This document shows, in pieces, positions 33,918 to 44,991 of a stretch of 64,000 nt of DNA. Source of the stretch: Niebla homalea. Lineage: Eukaryota > Ascomycota > Lecanoromycetes > Lecanorales > Ramalinaceae. Positions within the stretch are counted from its first letter, which is position 1. The number at the start of each line of letters is the position of its first letter. The notes beneath the pieces were generated by a model. That model worked only from the letters and a program-made list of their open reading frames with translations. It was not told the origin of the DNA and searched no databases. The position numbers were made by a program, and so were the translations under genes. Location of the stretch: NCBI GenBank assembly GCA_019925105.1, contig JAHGAU010000017.1:682001-746000 (forward strand), in the 5' to 3' direction.

Positions 33918-35635
33918 TCATGTATCATTGAAGAGGTCAAACTTAACGATCTCCACTTCCAGACTCCTCGTGTCCACTAAGACAACTTCGCCTGTTTCCT
34001 TGTATTTTGGCACAGCGATCAATCTCACCTTCTGTCCCTCTGGGCCTTCAATCACAGTGGTTTCGAAGTCCTGTTGGCCACCGACAAACAATACATGTGG
34101 GCATTCCTCTATAACGAATTGATCCTTATCCTGGAAGGGGTAGCACCCTATCCCTTCAGTCAGTGCCGCTCCGTGTATCAAGGAAATCGCAACTTACATA
34201 GTGTGTCTGGTGCAGTCGGCACTGCGCATCTCCATCGCAATAAGTTCTCCGTCATTTCCAACCGCTCGTCACCTTCCACGTACTTGAAAATGTCGTCGAT
34301 CGGCTGGCCTCCGTTACCCATGAATCTCCAGCCATCAATGTCACCCTCCCACGGATTCGTCACGCTGTCAAACCACCCAGGCTCCGAATTGTCTTCTGTT
34401 ACAGAAGTGTAGTTCCGGCTTCGCGGCAACATTGCAGGGTGTATCGGCTGCTGTGGTAATGAAACATTTGCTGGATCACTCTCTCCTGGGAGTATTGTGA
34501 CCGGTAATGAGGGCAGGAGTGTGGCTATAAATTCGTCAAGACGGGCTGTAGGGAGTGGGTTGTAGGCTGATGAATCGTAGCCATACTTCTTAGTCGCTTT
34601 CTTGGTGTCTGCTAAAAGGTCCTCTGAGCGCAATGGGTTGCCTTCGGAAATCGAATTGCCTGCTACAATGAGCCTTGATATCCTACATGCGTCCTGCTGT
34701 GAAGACGGTCCGCCTGCTTCGCCAAGTAGGTATTCCATCAGAAGGTCAAGCCTTAGGATATCGCCGTCGTCCCCGCTTATACTCAAGCCACTGACGATCG
34801 CTACTTTGCCGCTTTGGGCACTCTTCTCTTGAGAGCCTTTCTTGGATTTGGCATTGCCATTCGCGAGTACAGCGTCTGCCACGTCCCGTTCCCATCGCTG
34901 AGGCTGTCGAGGCAGATCCGGTACCTTGACGTCGACGACTTCGAAATCTCCATCGGCATTTTCCGTACCCATCACAGCAATGATACAACCTGTGACCAGC
35001 ATATGAACTTGCAAGATCGAGCCAATGAGACGTAACCTTCCTGATTCATCCTCCAACATGGTCAAGTCTTGGCCGTTTCTGGAGAGGTACTTCTCCCGCG
35101 GAGGGGGCGCTGCAATCCAATGCTAGTCCTGATGAGAGTGTGTTCAAGGATCAAGGGGATTTTTGCACCCACATCTTTCGAAATATCATCCAAGATATTT
35201 GGCTTTAATGGCATGTCCATGTAGACGGTGCCTGCGACCCAACATAATTCGCCTTGCCGAACGTCCAAAACTCGGTCGACATGCCGCACCTTTTCATCGG
35301 CTATCTAGCTCCATTTCAGCTTCCAGATCGGGGCCCGTTGTCATAACCAAGGAAGCCCCACTTGGAAATCCCCCCATGCATCCCTCGCTAGCTCTTCGAC
35401 AGCTGGCTTGAGCACAGCGAGTCGCAAGAAGTACATATCGGCATATTGCTGCTGGTATTGTTTGTGTCCGCCCGGGGCCAGATTGTACGAATGTAATGGA
35501 TTATAGGTTGATTGTACACGCTCCAGGGCAACCTCTGGGTCTTCCCTGCTGCGCATTTAATAATTTGTACATACATCACGTTCGACAGAAAACTTACTGA
35601 GGAGATTGCAGAAGCACTTCAGACGGATCCGCCAT
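33918..35635 (-). CDS. POL31: DNA polymerase delta subunit 2 (POLD2/Pol31), five exons
   Basis: B-subunit of replicative DNA polymerase delta; nuclear, also shared with polymerase zeta. Exons from 5' to 3': 35598-35635, 35362-35548, 35173-35304, 34198-35122, 33918-34147; introns of 49, 57, 50 and 50 nt. The frame closes exactly to 503 residues, a usual length. N-terminal helical region: STYNPLHSYN...YADMYFLRLAVLKPAVEELA. OB-fold: VDRVLDVRQGELCWVAGTVYMDMPLKPNIL (about 84-113), then AAPPPREKYLS. The inactive calcineurin-like phosphodiesterase domain follows: VAIVSGLSISG (about 206-216), LLPSLPVTILPGESDPANVSLPQQPIHPAMLPRS, and FMGNGGQPIDDI (typical FLGTSGQNVDDI). C-terminus: WCYPFQDKDQFVIEECPHVLFVGGQ. 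Phosphatase metal ligands are partly replaced, as in all POLD2 proteins. The first 38-nt exon is supported by the in-frame splice only. Confidence 0.93.
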
Positions 35636-35957
35636 TATATGAAGACGGCTAGGTAATGGAGGTGAATATGGGAATCCGGTCCTTCGACCCAGATACGTAG
35701 ACTAACGTTACTGCAGACGTGACGCGCCGAAAGTGATAGAGATGCCTAAAGCGGACTAGTGATTCATCACGGCACGTGATGACCGTAATAACTTTCAGAT
35801 GCTCAACTTGTATTTTTGGTCTTTACGGAGTACAGGGAAGAGTTTTTGAGTTGAGAACTCGATTGGATTGCGCTGGTCTTTGTGAATTTCATTGGCTTCT
35901 GAACCTAGAGCTCTAGAACATCAAGCAGCCTCAACTAACCCACCATACTCCGAGAAA

Positions 35958-36302
35958 ATGCCCAGCCCTTTAGATAGAGCAATGCAATCGCGAGTGAGTG
36001 TAGATGCACAACTCTGCAATGGATCCAGAAGCTGATTGGCCCTCAGAACGCGTTTTTGGGTTTGTGAAGGTGATACAGTCAAGGCGTACTGCAAGCTGAT
36101 GATTGTAGGGTTTGCTGGCATCGTCACAGCAGTTGCTGCCTGGTCGATTTGGGGAGGCGACATGTTTCCAGCAGAAAAGGACCCAGAAGGAGGTAGGCAC
36201 ATATCCCTCTAATATCGACGCAGCAGACTGATGCTATCACAAGATCCGGAGGACTGGACCGAGTCCGAAATGAGGCGTTGGTTGCAGTCGGTATGTGTCT
36301 CA
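35958..36302 (+). pseudogene. Damaged small single-pass membrane protein gene
   Basis: An ATG at 35958 opens MPSPLDRAMQSR followed by a good donor (GTGAGT). Further on, in a shifted frame, is DTVKAYCKLMIVGFAGIVTA...AAWSIWGGDMFPAEKDPEG (about 36085-36192), with a membrane helix. A clean 51-nt intron (36193-36243) then joins to DPEDWTESEMRRWLQS. The last block resembles a short helix-extended-loop-helix motif (DPEDWTEEELRRWL) seen in fungal proteins. The 5' part cannot be joined to the membrane helix in one frame by any GT-AG pair I could find. At least one indel near 36065-36085 seems needed, and the C-terminal motif ends early. It is either a decaying gene or one with a splice I missed. It overlaps the end of the kinase remnant on the other strand. 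Confidence 0.42.
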
Positions 36303-37265
36303 TCCGGTTAAGGCGTGGCGACTTGCGGGAGGCTGCTTGTAAGGACAGGCGCTAAAAGTGATTGTTGCATAGAGAAGTCTATTGCCGAGCAGCAAGGCCT
36401 CGCGAGAAGACTTGCTGGAGCGTATCAAGGCAAACATGCGACCGCCTCCACGGGTGTAATCGCGAAACCTCGTGTTTTCCTTGGCAGTTTTGAGAAACGT
36501 CGATGGATAGTTGCGTAAGCGCAAAGACATTACACCTGCGCTCTGAGGCGGTGCCTAGAGGAACATCTGTCCATGCCGGTGTGCCTTCGCTAGATATGGG
36601 CCCACCTTCTACCTGGCACGCATCGAAGTCAATGATAATAGGCACATCGTATACGTCCAACATGATGTTATTCGGGGTAATGTCGTTGTGGTTCAGTACC
36701 AAGGAGTGAAGGTGACCGAGACCCTTCTGGACGCCCATCAAACAGGCATAAGCCTTCAAAGGCCGGCGGGAGTCCCTCAGACGGTCTGTTAGAGTTTCCT
36801 TGTATCGGTCCAAGCATATCCCTTAGATATAGCCTCCATCGGTGGTACAGCCCAAGTATGAAGCGATATTCAGGTGTTGATGTGCCGTAAAATTTCGAAT
36901 ATACAAAGTTCGTGTAGTAGGCGATCCCGCGGCTTACACACATTGATCTCCGGAAAATAGTTGACAAATCTGGGCCGCTTCATAAACGTGTGGTCTGGAA
37001 TTAGGTAAGATGCATGCGTGAGGCCGGGCATAGTCGGAGGCCAGAAATCTGCGGGCGGAAGTCGAATAAGGGGACGGTCGAGATCATGTAATCTGTCTCG
37101 ACTTTTTGATTGCGATTTGACCGTCAGGTCTGCGGAATGTAGGTTCAGTAGAATCCAGGTCAATTTTTCCAGTAAACTCACATTCAAGATGCTCGAAGGG
37201 CTGTTGCTCATCTCCAATTGCACGGTTCGCTTCGACTGTTTCAGATGTCGAGAAATGTCAAGCTT
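36300..37265 (-). pseudogene. Protein kinase-like pseudogene
   Basis: Reading the minus strand, about 37265 to 36860 is open: SKRTVQLEMSNSPSSILN..., then DRPLIRLPPADFWPPTMPG, then RFVNYFPEINVCKPRDRLLHELCIFEILR. It continues in another frame with NIASYLGCTTDGGYI, a TAA stop near 36825, then GICLDRYKETLTDRL, and further GLGHLHSLVLNHNDITPNNIM (HxN catalytic-loop analogue) and VPIIIDFDACQ (DFD in place of DFG). The homologous blocks run in the right order, so this was a fungal protein-kinase-like gene. A frameshift near 36870 and the in-frame stop break it, and the C-lobe loses sense after about 36500. No intron removes both lesions. An HND catalytic loop is common in the expanded kinase-like families of filamentous fungi. 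The biological role of the parent gene is unknown. Confidence 0.62.
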
Positions 37266-37314
37266 CCATCACATAATTCACATCTTTGCAAACATCAATA
37301 ATCGAGGCACATTC

Positions 37315-37880
37315 TCATACCACCAGGCGTGAATTGTGACTCTGTACGAGCCAATGTCTTCTATCCTGTATCCTGGAAGTGGCAGCCTCAGGATTCGGCA
37401 CAAGGATGAAGCTATCACTGAAACCCTTTTGCGTTGCCGACCTAGCCTCGCCGTATTTCACGAATCCACTGACAACAATCATGATCGTCATATTGGCGCC
37501 GGAAATCGCGTCACCTCCCTGAGTGCCTTCGGCGACATAATTGGGGTTTAGCACATGGCAGTCGTAATCTTGGGCCGTGTAGACGGATTTAGGCATTTCC
37601 TGTTCGAATAGCTTTTGGAGGGAGAGCGGGTCTGGCACTACGTTGCCATTCCACACGATGGCTGGTAGGGTTCTGCCATCGGGCATTGCGGATGGCGGTG
37701 TGTAGAAGGATGCGAGCCTGTCTCTGTGGATATTGAGTGCCGGGTAGAAGGTTTCGACGAATAGTCTCGCAGCTAGACACTCCATATTAGCGGAAAGATA
37801 CAGAATATGGAAACAGTAGGTTGCTCACCATCGCCAGAGACTTTGCTGGACACTTCTGTGCTTGGAGTTGGGATGCTCAT
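37315..37880 (-). CDS. MTR2: mRNA export factor Mtr2, NTF2-like
   Basis: Small NTF2-fold partner of Mex67, together the general mRNA export receptor at nuclear pores; also used for pre-60S export. Exon 1 is 37829-37880 and exon 2 is 37315-37772, with a 56-nt intron (GTGAGC, GCTAAT branch, CTAG). 169 residues. The splice gives SGD-AARLFVETFYPALNIHRD, the Mtr2 entry helix. Further hallmarks are LASFYTPPSAMPDGRTLPAIVWNGNVVPD (about 36-65), QDYDCHVLNPNYV (about 85-97), TIMIVVSGFVKYGEA and GFSDSFILVPNP, and it ends HWLVQSHNSRLVV. All of this matches fungal Mtr2 in order and length. The second exon's own ATG would drop the first helix. Divergent from the mitochondrial methionyl-tRNA synthetase gene. 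Confidence 0.9.
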
Positions 37881-38059
37881 TGTCAGAGATAAAGGTGGTT
37901 GGAGGCCTTTGTTGCGTAAAGTTATGGCAGAAAGACCGACAAGAAGAAGTAGACAACCCGTTGAGACTCGGAAGTTCCTCGGCCGAGCGCGGGTTTGGCG
38001 CGAAGTCACGCTTTTTTGACGACTCCAAAGTGTAGAACGGTCTTTCATAAGATATCGGC
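37881..38059. promoter_or_regulatory. Compact bidirectional promoter, MTR2 and MSM1
   Basis: Only 179 bp separate the two divergent start codons, so both promoters and both 5' UTRs must fit here. No specific site is identified. Confidence 0.5.
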
Positions 38060-39790
38060 ATGTTGGGAAGAGCAATTCTGTCCCACTCTAGTCCAATACT
38101 ACCAAAGGCACCTCCCGTAGGATGGATCTGCCCTCGGTGTCGCTCCAGGAGGATCGTCAATGTGCTCGGCCGGCGAAATTCAAGCACAGCAGCTTCAAGG
38201 CCAGACAAACCATACTATGTCACCAGCCCCATATTCTACGTCAACGCAGCGCCGCACATCGGCCACCTATACACACTGGTCCTGACCGACGTGCTCAAAA
38301 GATGGCATGCGCTGCTGGGGAAGAGATCCATCCTATGTACCGGAACCGACGAACATGGCATGAAGATCCAGCGCGCCGCCGCAAAAGCCGGTTCGGAACC
38401 ACGACCCTTTTGCGATGAAATGCACCAACCCTTCAAGGAGCTCGCGCAGGCGGCTAATGTCGATTGGGATCATTTTGTGAGGACTTCCGATGCGGATCAT
38501 CGGTATACGGTGGAGCATGTCTGGCTTGTGCTGATGGAATGGGGATGGATATATGAGAAGAAACATCAGGGGTGGTACTCTGTCAGTGATGAGACTTTCT
38601 ACCCGGAGAAGTCGGTACAATTGGCTATTGATCCCGCGACGGGTCGGAAATTCATGGCATCCCAGGAGACTGGAAAAGAAGTGGAGTGGACTTCTGAGAC
38701 GAACTTTCATTTCCGCATGTCGCGGCTCAGAGATGCATTACTCGAATTCTATCAGAAGAATCCAAACTGGATCGTTCCGGAGACAAGGATGAAGGAGGTG
38801 GTTGCCGAAGTCGAAGCAGGCTTGCAGGATCTCTCCATATCAAGGCCGCGTGACAGGCTCAGCTGGGGCATACCATGCCCTGGTGAGGAAAATCAGACCA
38901 TTTATGTTTGGGTGGATGCTCTCATCAATTACCTGACCAAAGCCAAATATCCAATGCTACCGCCGGGCGAGGACCACATGGAAGGATGGCCGGCCGACTG
39001 TCATGTCATTGGAAAGGATATCATTCGTTTTCACGCCATATATTGGCCAGCTCTTCTTATGGCACTCAAGCTCCCTCTACCAAAAAGAATCCTGACCCAC
39101 GCGCACTGGACGCTGGGTAAGCGAAAGATGTCGAAATCCACTGGCATGGTGGTCAATCCATTCTTTGCCATCAAACGATTTGGCGTAGATTGCATGCGCT
39201 GGTACCTCGTTCTTGATGGCGGGATCAAGGATGATTCTGCCTATGACAACTCCTTCATCATAGATAGATACAAGAAAGGCTTGCAAGGAGGTCTTGGAAA
39301 CTTGGTAAGCCGAGTCACGAAAGGAAGAGCTTGGAATGTCCGGCGTGCTGTCCAGAAACATGGTGAATCCTCCACCGAGCAGCTCGATCAAGATTTCAGA
39401 GCGTGTCTACAGCGTCTTCCAGCGTCAGCCATGGAAGACATGGAGAACCTCAATTCCGGCGACGCTTTGGCTAAGATAATGAATGTGATTTATGACACGA
39501 ATGCTTACCTCCAACACACTGCGCCGTGGGATCTCAAAGAAGACAAGGATCAGGAGCGATTAGATCAAATCATTTACCTATGTTCCGAGTCGATACGTAT
39601 CTGCGGTATTCTGCTGCAGCCATTCATGCCGGACCACATGTTCAAGCTCCTTGACATGATGGGCGTTGATGACGAAGCGAGATATTTCGCCGACACTAAG
39701 TATGGATCCGATCCGAATTATGGAACATCAAAGTGTTCGATGGAAGGGCCAGATGGTGCGCTTTTCTCGCCTTTGACGAGTCACACTTAG
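38060..39790 (+). CDS. MSM1: Mitochondrial methionyl-tRNA synthetase
   Basis: Class I synthetase charging mitochondrial initiator and elongator tRNA-Met. 576 residues, one exon, from ATG 38060. The N-terminus (about 1-48) is Arg-rich without acidic residues, a matrix presequence. The core begins PYYVTSPIFYVNAAPHIGHLY, with the HIGH motif at about 66-69. The CP region has CTGTDEHGMKIQRAA. Further blocks are WGIPCPGEENQTIYVWVDALINYLT (about 273-300) and VIGKDIIRFHAIYWPALLMA; the KMSKS motif is at about 356-360 (LGKRKMSKSTGMVVNP). The C-terminal anticodon domain ends without a tRNA-binding extension, as is typical for the mitochondrial enzyme. It lacks the four-Cys zinc knuckle of the cytosolic form. 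All catalytic motifs are intact. Confidence 0.94.
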   Translation: MLGRAILSHSSPILPKAPPVGWICPRCRSRRIVNVLGRRNSSTAASRPDKPYYVTSPIFYVNAAPHIGHLYTLVLTDVLKRWHALLGKRSILCTGTDEHGMKIQRAAAKAGSEPRPFCDEMHQPFKELAQAANVDWDHFVRTSDADHRYTVEHVWLVLMEWGWIYEKKHQGWYSVSDETFYPEKSVQLAIDPATGRKFMASQETGKEVEWTSETNFHFRMSRLRDALLEFYQKNPNWIVPETRMKEVVAEVEAGLQDLSISRPRDRLSWGIPCPGEENQTIYVWVDALINYLTKAKYPMLPPGEDHMEGWPADCHVIGKDIIRFHAIYWPALLMALKLPLPKRILTHAHWTLGKRKMSKSTGMVVNPFFAIKRFGVDCMRWYLVLDGGIKDDSAYDNSFIIDRYKKGLQGGLGNLVSRVTKGRAWNVRRAVQKHGESSTEQLDQDFRACLQRLPASAMEDMENLNSGDALAKIMNVIYDTNAYLQHTAPWDLKEDKDQERLDQIIYLCSESIRICGILLQPFMPDHMFKLLDMMGVDDEARYFADTKYGSDPNYGTSKCSMEGPDGALFSPLTSHT

Positions 39791-39948
39791 CGTAGATACC
39801 CATGTATGACGGTCACATTTCAGAAAGCCCTTTATTCTTCTTCTCCTCATCATAGCCATTAATCATTGCCATTTAAAATACGTCATTCACAAAGAAGAGC
39901 AGACTCTTGGAACGGTGGTGGTTGGATGCTTTGAAAGAAGGAATCTCC

Positions 39949-40862
39949 TCACTGCCAATTTGTTTCCGCGGGAACCCTATATCCCTTTGCGTAGTGAGCA
40001 CCCCACTCTCTCAGCTCAACAAGCCATTGGACTCCATTGTTCCATCCATCTCTGTAAGACGGCAAAGTCTTAAAAGGTATATCCATTACGTCGCCCATGC
40101 TTCTCCAGTATGTACCGGTCGCACATACTTCCAAATCATTCAAACTCCTCCATTCATAGCTGTTGATCATGTTCATAGCTTCCAGAGCAAAGAGGCTCAT
40201 TGTATACAGCATACTATGAAGGCATTTTGTCAGTGTCGTATGCTGATATCACACCATCCTCTGTGATTAGAACACAGACAACGGGAAGTATCTCCATTCA
40301 CGATCAAGCGACCAAAATATGGAAAAAAAAAGACGTTGAAACAGGACATTCGGTTACAGGACCGGAAACTTGACCGGGCTTTGTTAGATAGGAAGATACC
40401 TACTCGTCATTCGTGATCTTTCCCGTTCGTTGACCATCTCGAGTGCAAGTGATTTACGGGCGCAAGGGCCTCTATCGCTTTTTGCGAAGTTGGCTCATTC
40501 AATCCAAATTCCAGAAACAGCAACCCCGGTGTCAGCTGCTCGCCTAGATGCATTGACGACGTTTCCGAGTTGACCAGATTGTACCAAGACTGAGGATGTG
40601 CTGGGGATTCCGTGGGTACGGATAAGCAATGACCATGAATGCACCGTACACTGGCGGGAATTCGAGCTCTGCTGGACTCTGAGACTAGCTTGGGCATCTG
40701 TGTTTATGAGCTGCCGAAAAGAAGTCTGTCCAGCGGGAGTACATTTTTGATCAGGGCATTCGCCCGTCGATGTCGTAGCAGATGTACGATTGATGGATAG
40801 AGGACGAGCGCTATGGAATATACCCAGTACCAACTTAGTTCATTCAGTCTCAGCAGCAGCAT
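39949..40862 (-). pseudogene. mpaB-type (DUF2236-like) oxygenase pseudogene with several frameshifts
   Basis: Conserved blocks of the fungal ER-bound mpaB-like oxygenase family lie collinear on the minus strand but in changing frames. ATG 40862 starts a membrane segment WYWVYSIALVLYPSIV. Then come RHRRANALIKNVLP, INTDAQASLRV, LEFPPVYGAFMVIA, THGIPSTSSVLVQSGQLG, NASRRAADTG, then (shift at a G run, 40523-40526) LEFGLNEPTSQKAIEAL and VNHLHSRWSTNGK, then (shift at an A run near 40420) ITND. After a plausible 190-nt intron (40214-40403) comes MLYTMSLFALEAMNMINSYEWRSL...AKGYRVPAETN. I count about five single-base shifts and almost no in-frame stops, so decay looks recent. The usual C-terminal membrane helix after VPAETN is missing. 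Family call from memory of mpaB-like sequences. Confidence 0.68.
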
Positions 40863-41731
40863 GGACTTTCGATAAGTAGCAAGTGGTTCTCGAAGAAAAG
40901 AGGAATGCAAGAATATTCAAACAGAAAGCGAGAGAGGCATCAAGGAAGAAATATAATAACTATCGAGATTAGCCGTCTGGAAAGACCACTTCTGGAGCGG
41001 CTAAGATGGTCTTTAGAAGGCCAAGTCTCCATATCAGGACCGCTGCCACAGTACTTCGCGACTAATCGCAGGAAAGGGAATGACTTTCTTTGTAAGCCTT
41101 GAGTTAAGGGTTTCAACCATGTCCACAATTTTCGAAAACATGTGCCACGATGAAGAGCATATTTGGACAGAGAGACTTTGACGATCCCTTTTAACTTGGA
41201 CCTGGAGCATTGATTATGCATCGAATAGAAAAATCGAGTACATTCACAATGTTGGCTGACTCACTGAACCACGATGATCATTTGTTCAGTTCTGTCCTTC
41301 CATCTTCCACATCGTGCTTCAAGGGCACATTTGGCATGTCCTCTCATCTTTAGTCCGTCAGGAAGTGACTCGATCGCAGACAGGTCTGAGGATGGAGCAA
41401 TCGCCTCGCCAATCCTCTCTCATGCCCGCACCCCCTTGCCTCCGCTGATGGCGAAAGGCCGGTTCCACGCGACAATCAAAAAGCAGCAACGACAACTGTG
41501 GGTTGATCTGGCGCTTAGCTTGTGATCTGCCAAACAGTAGGGGAATGCTGTTGGAGACGTATTTCTGTTCGATAGCGCGGGGGTGCGAATTCATCAATGT
41601 GTGTGGCGAAGAATGTTCAACAAGCCAGAACAAATATGCTGCTCAAAAAACGTCCCGATTTCTCTTCCAACGCCATCGCTTGGATCGCCAAGAGAAGAGT
41701 GATAGTGTACAAAAAATGCCCAGATATATCT
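40863..41731. other. Intergenic region
   Basis: 870 bp upstream of the oxygenase remnant and downstream of CYM1. Short frames only; no gene recognised. Confidence 0.5.
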
Positions 41732-44700
41732 TTAAGAGTGGTCAAGGTCCCCAGCACTCAAGTCACTTGCACCTACCGTCTCGCTTGCGCGGCTCAGTTC
41801 GATGTTCTTGACGGTCCAGCCATCACTGGGCTTGACCCAACCTTTCTGTTCTCCTAGAATAGCTGTCCGCGCATACTTCATACCGTCCACCAAGTATTTT
41901 TGCGCCGCTTCCCGCACATCTGTTCTATTCACATCAAGGAGCTGCTCTCGTCGCTTCTGCTCCATATCCTCGCTTACGCCGCTAAGGAATCGGGTCATGC
42001 CTTCATCACTTACACTTTGTGGGGCATCGACGCCTTGAAAAGTACTCAGCTTGGCCTCTTCGAGATCTTGATCAGTCCAGTCCTTGTCTCTTGCCCAGCG
42101 ACCGGCGTCGCGTATAACCTCTAGTGTTCTCTGTGGGTTAGGATCTCGATAAGAATAGAAGCCGAATAGCCCGCTCAAGCCTCGAGCGTATGCACCACCT
42201 CCATAGGCACCACCCTTTTCTCGTATCTCGTGATGCAGATGTTTGTGCGTCAAGAGCTGTGACAGTATCTGAAGTGGCGCACCCACAGGATCTATGTAAG
42301 ATGCTGTAGGCAGTGAACAGGCCGCATAAGAGACCTGATACGGCAGTGGGAAAAAGGTCATAGGAGTGTATTCATCTGCGGACTGGAGATCTGCGGGCAT
42401 GGAAACTGGTCCCGGCAGAGTTGAGAGGAACTTGGAGAGTGCTCTTTCGTTCTGTCCGCTCGCTTCCGGTCCGCACGTTATGGCAGCTCGGAAAGAAGAG
42501 GACCTGGATAGTGCAAACGTTTGTATTGCTTTGAGCTTAGCAAGGACATCACCTAGACCCTCAGCGGGAGTTCGGTTGGCCAGATTTGCGGTTTGCTGGA
42601 CTTGCGTCAAGCCTCCGATTTGCTCATTGAGCAAACCTTGTGGACTGAAAGTCGCCTCGGCGTAACGACGGGCATACGAGTGTCCAGAGCTTGCAATTGC
42701 ATCAAGAACACCACTAGAATCTGCCTGCAACAGCTGAAGGATTTTGTTCTCCGCTTCAGGCCCATCAAAGTTTGTTTCCAGCACAAGGATTTGAAGGAGC
42801 TCGTAGACAGTGTTAATATTGCCGTCAAGAGCCTGTCCAGAAAATGAAAATCCTTCAACAGAAGCTCTACTGTTGAGTGGAGATGGTGAGGAGTAATATG
42901 AGACACCGACGCCACCAGTCTTCAACTTGATAAGGTCTTCGAGCTCTTCCATTGTCGTGTCTTTTGTTCCAAGTCGCATGATTGCATCAGTGAAAAGGGG
43001 AATCAACATCCTGAGATCCTTGGGCAGTCCTTCGAGCAGGCTGATGGCACGAAAATAAGTAAGACCGTTAGTACTTGCTTCTCGCCACTGAACACTTGCA
43101 GACCGAAGAGACGAGTCTCGAACCTTCTTGCGCTCCATCTGACGTGGGACGTCTCTCACGTGCAGAGTGGGCAAAGAGCTAAGATCTTGGTCTGGCGCTT
43201 TGGTTTGTTCATCAAGCAACTCTAGCTCCTGCTCTGTGAGGATTTGGTGAGCGGCTTCAACGCTGCCAGCCTCTTTTGACAACCCTGAGATCTTGTGGCT
43301 CAATTGCGAATCTTCTATGGCTTTCAGGTCCTCAGCATACGTTGCCGACGGCTCCATCGTGAAGGTCATTGTCCGATCATTAAGCAAATACTTTTGCAAT
43401 AAGCTTTCGAGGTAGCCGCCAGCAGCATAATTGGCCTTGAAAGCATTCACGGTGTCGTTCCAGGCTAATATGGTGAATGGATCTACGCCGTTGAACCAAG
43501 GAGCTTCGACTCGCTGCATGAGATCCATACCAAATCCAGCAGTCTTGTGTCGTAAAGATAGTTCCAGCTGGTGCAAAATTCCATCAATCTTCCCTCGGTC
43601 AAAACCTTGGGCATGGACCTCTTGGAGCTTTTGCTGCAACGCTATCTTTACCTTTGGAACGTCGTCTCCTTTGACACCGTTAAGACCTACGGAAAAGACG
43701 CCGATTCTCCCCGAGGCATCGAACCCGGTATTGGGGCTAAAATCAGGGCCAAGCCCAGATTCAATGAGTGCTTGATAGAGCGGTGAGCCGTATCCGTTCA
43801 GTAGCAGGGATGATAAAACCCCCAAAGAAAAGGTCTCTTGCACATCAGACGTATCGCTTAGTACCCAGGATGTTGATGTCTTGAATTGCATGCCAGGATC
43901 AAGCATAGGGTCCATCGGACCTGTGACAATGTAATCAAGGGGACCGTGTTCCAGGGCAATGGGCCTCTTGATGCTTGTGTCAACAGATGCTTGTGTGAAG
44001 CGATCTAGCTGCTTGTTGATCTCGAAGGCATGCTCTGCAAGCGGCATATCACCGTATGTGAACAATCGGGCGTTGGTGGGATGGTAATTCTTCGCATGGA
44101 AGTCTCTTAGATTGTGATGTGAGAGAGTGGTCATCTTTTGTGGATCACCACCGGAATTGCCAATGGCTGGAAAGATGTGCTTTTGGAATCTAATGTAGTA
44201 GAGATAGCTAGCATCTGACATCTGGCCTTTCATCTCATTATATACTACGCCTTTAAAGACGAGTTTTTGATCTTCAGCCTTTGGGTCTGGACTTTCCAAG
44301 ACGGCCTTGGGATTTTCAGGTCCAATCCTCCAACCCTCCTGCGTATAATCATTTTTTCGAAGCAGTGGATTCAGAGTGGCATCCAGATAGACGGACAGTA
44401 AATTTTTGAAGTCTTGCTGGTTGGTGGTTGCAAAAGGATACGAAGTGTGATCAGATGAGGTAAAAGCATTCATGAAATTGGAAAGGGAGCGTCGTAACAT
44501 CTTGAAGAAGGGGTCTCGGACAGGGTATCTAGTATGAGAGTCAGCTATGAATGAGGAAGTCAAATCTGAAGTTCTTCCTACCTCTCACTTCCACAGAGGG
44601 TGGTGTGTTCCAATATATGGGCCACACCAGTGTCGTCAGGCGGATTGGTTTTGAAGCCAATGGAAAAGACATTGTTCTTGTCATCACGGGCAACATGGAG

Positions 44701-44991
44701 GTATTGTGCGCCTGTCTTTTCATGTTGGAGGTCGAATGCCGTAAGTTGCAGCTCGGGCACATGCTTGGTACGTTTCAAAGTAAAGCCGTGAATGTCATCA
44801 CCAGTTTTGAGATGATTCTCCCAGCCGACCAAGGTGGCCTGGTTTCGGGTGGTGGCCGCGCATGGTCGCAGCAAGCTACGTGCTTGTGCTGTGGCACGCG
44901 TGCATGGCAATCGACTATGAAGCGGCCATTTTAGAGGACATCGCAAAGGCACTGACAACATAGCACGACTTGAAGGGGATTGCTGTGACAT
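41732..44991 (-). CDS. CYM1: Mitochondrial presequence protease Cym1/PreP
   Basis: M16C zinc metallopeptidase that degrades cleaved presequences and other peptides in the mitochondrial matrix. Exon 1 is 44582-44991 and exon 2 is 41732-44528; a 53-nt intron joins HTTLCGSE-R to [11 protein letters not shown]. 1068 residues. The N-terminus is Arg/Ser-rich and acid-free (about 1-50), a presequence. The inverted zinc motif HILEH is at about 125-129 in [14 protein letters not shown], followed by [34 protein letters not shown] linker and the inactive C-terminal half follow, with the late conserved [13 protein letters not shown] block (about 900) and [18 protein letters not shown]. Both halves of the clamshell are present, and the length matches Cym1. 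The last 20 residues are variable, and a GGTAGG near 41780 could be a donor to a further exon. Confidence 0.93.

Noticed and set aside
40301..40370. Alternative short exon reading EWRYFP before the mpaB-like C-terminal half
   Set aside because: It needs an extra intron and meets a stop upstream; the longer 190-nt intron directly restores the family motif.
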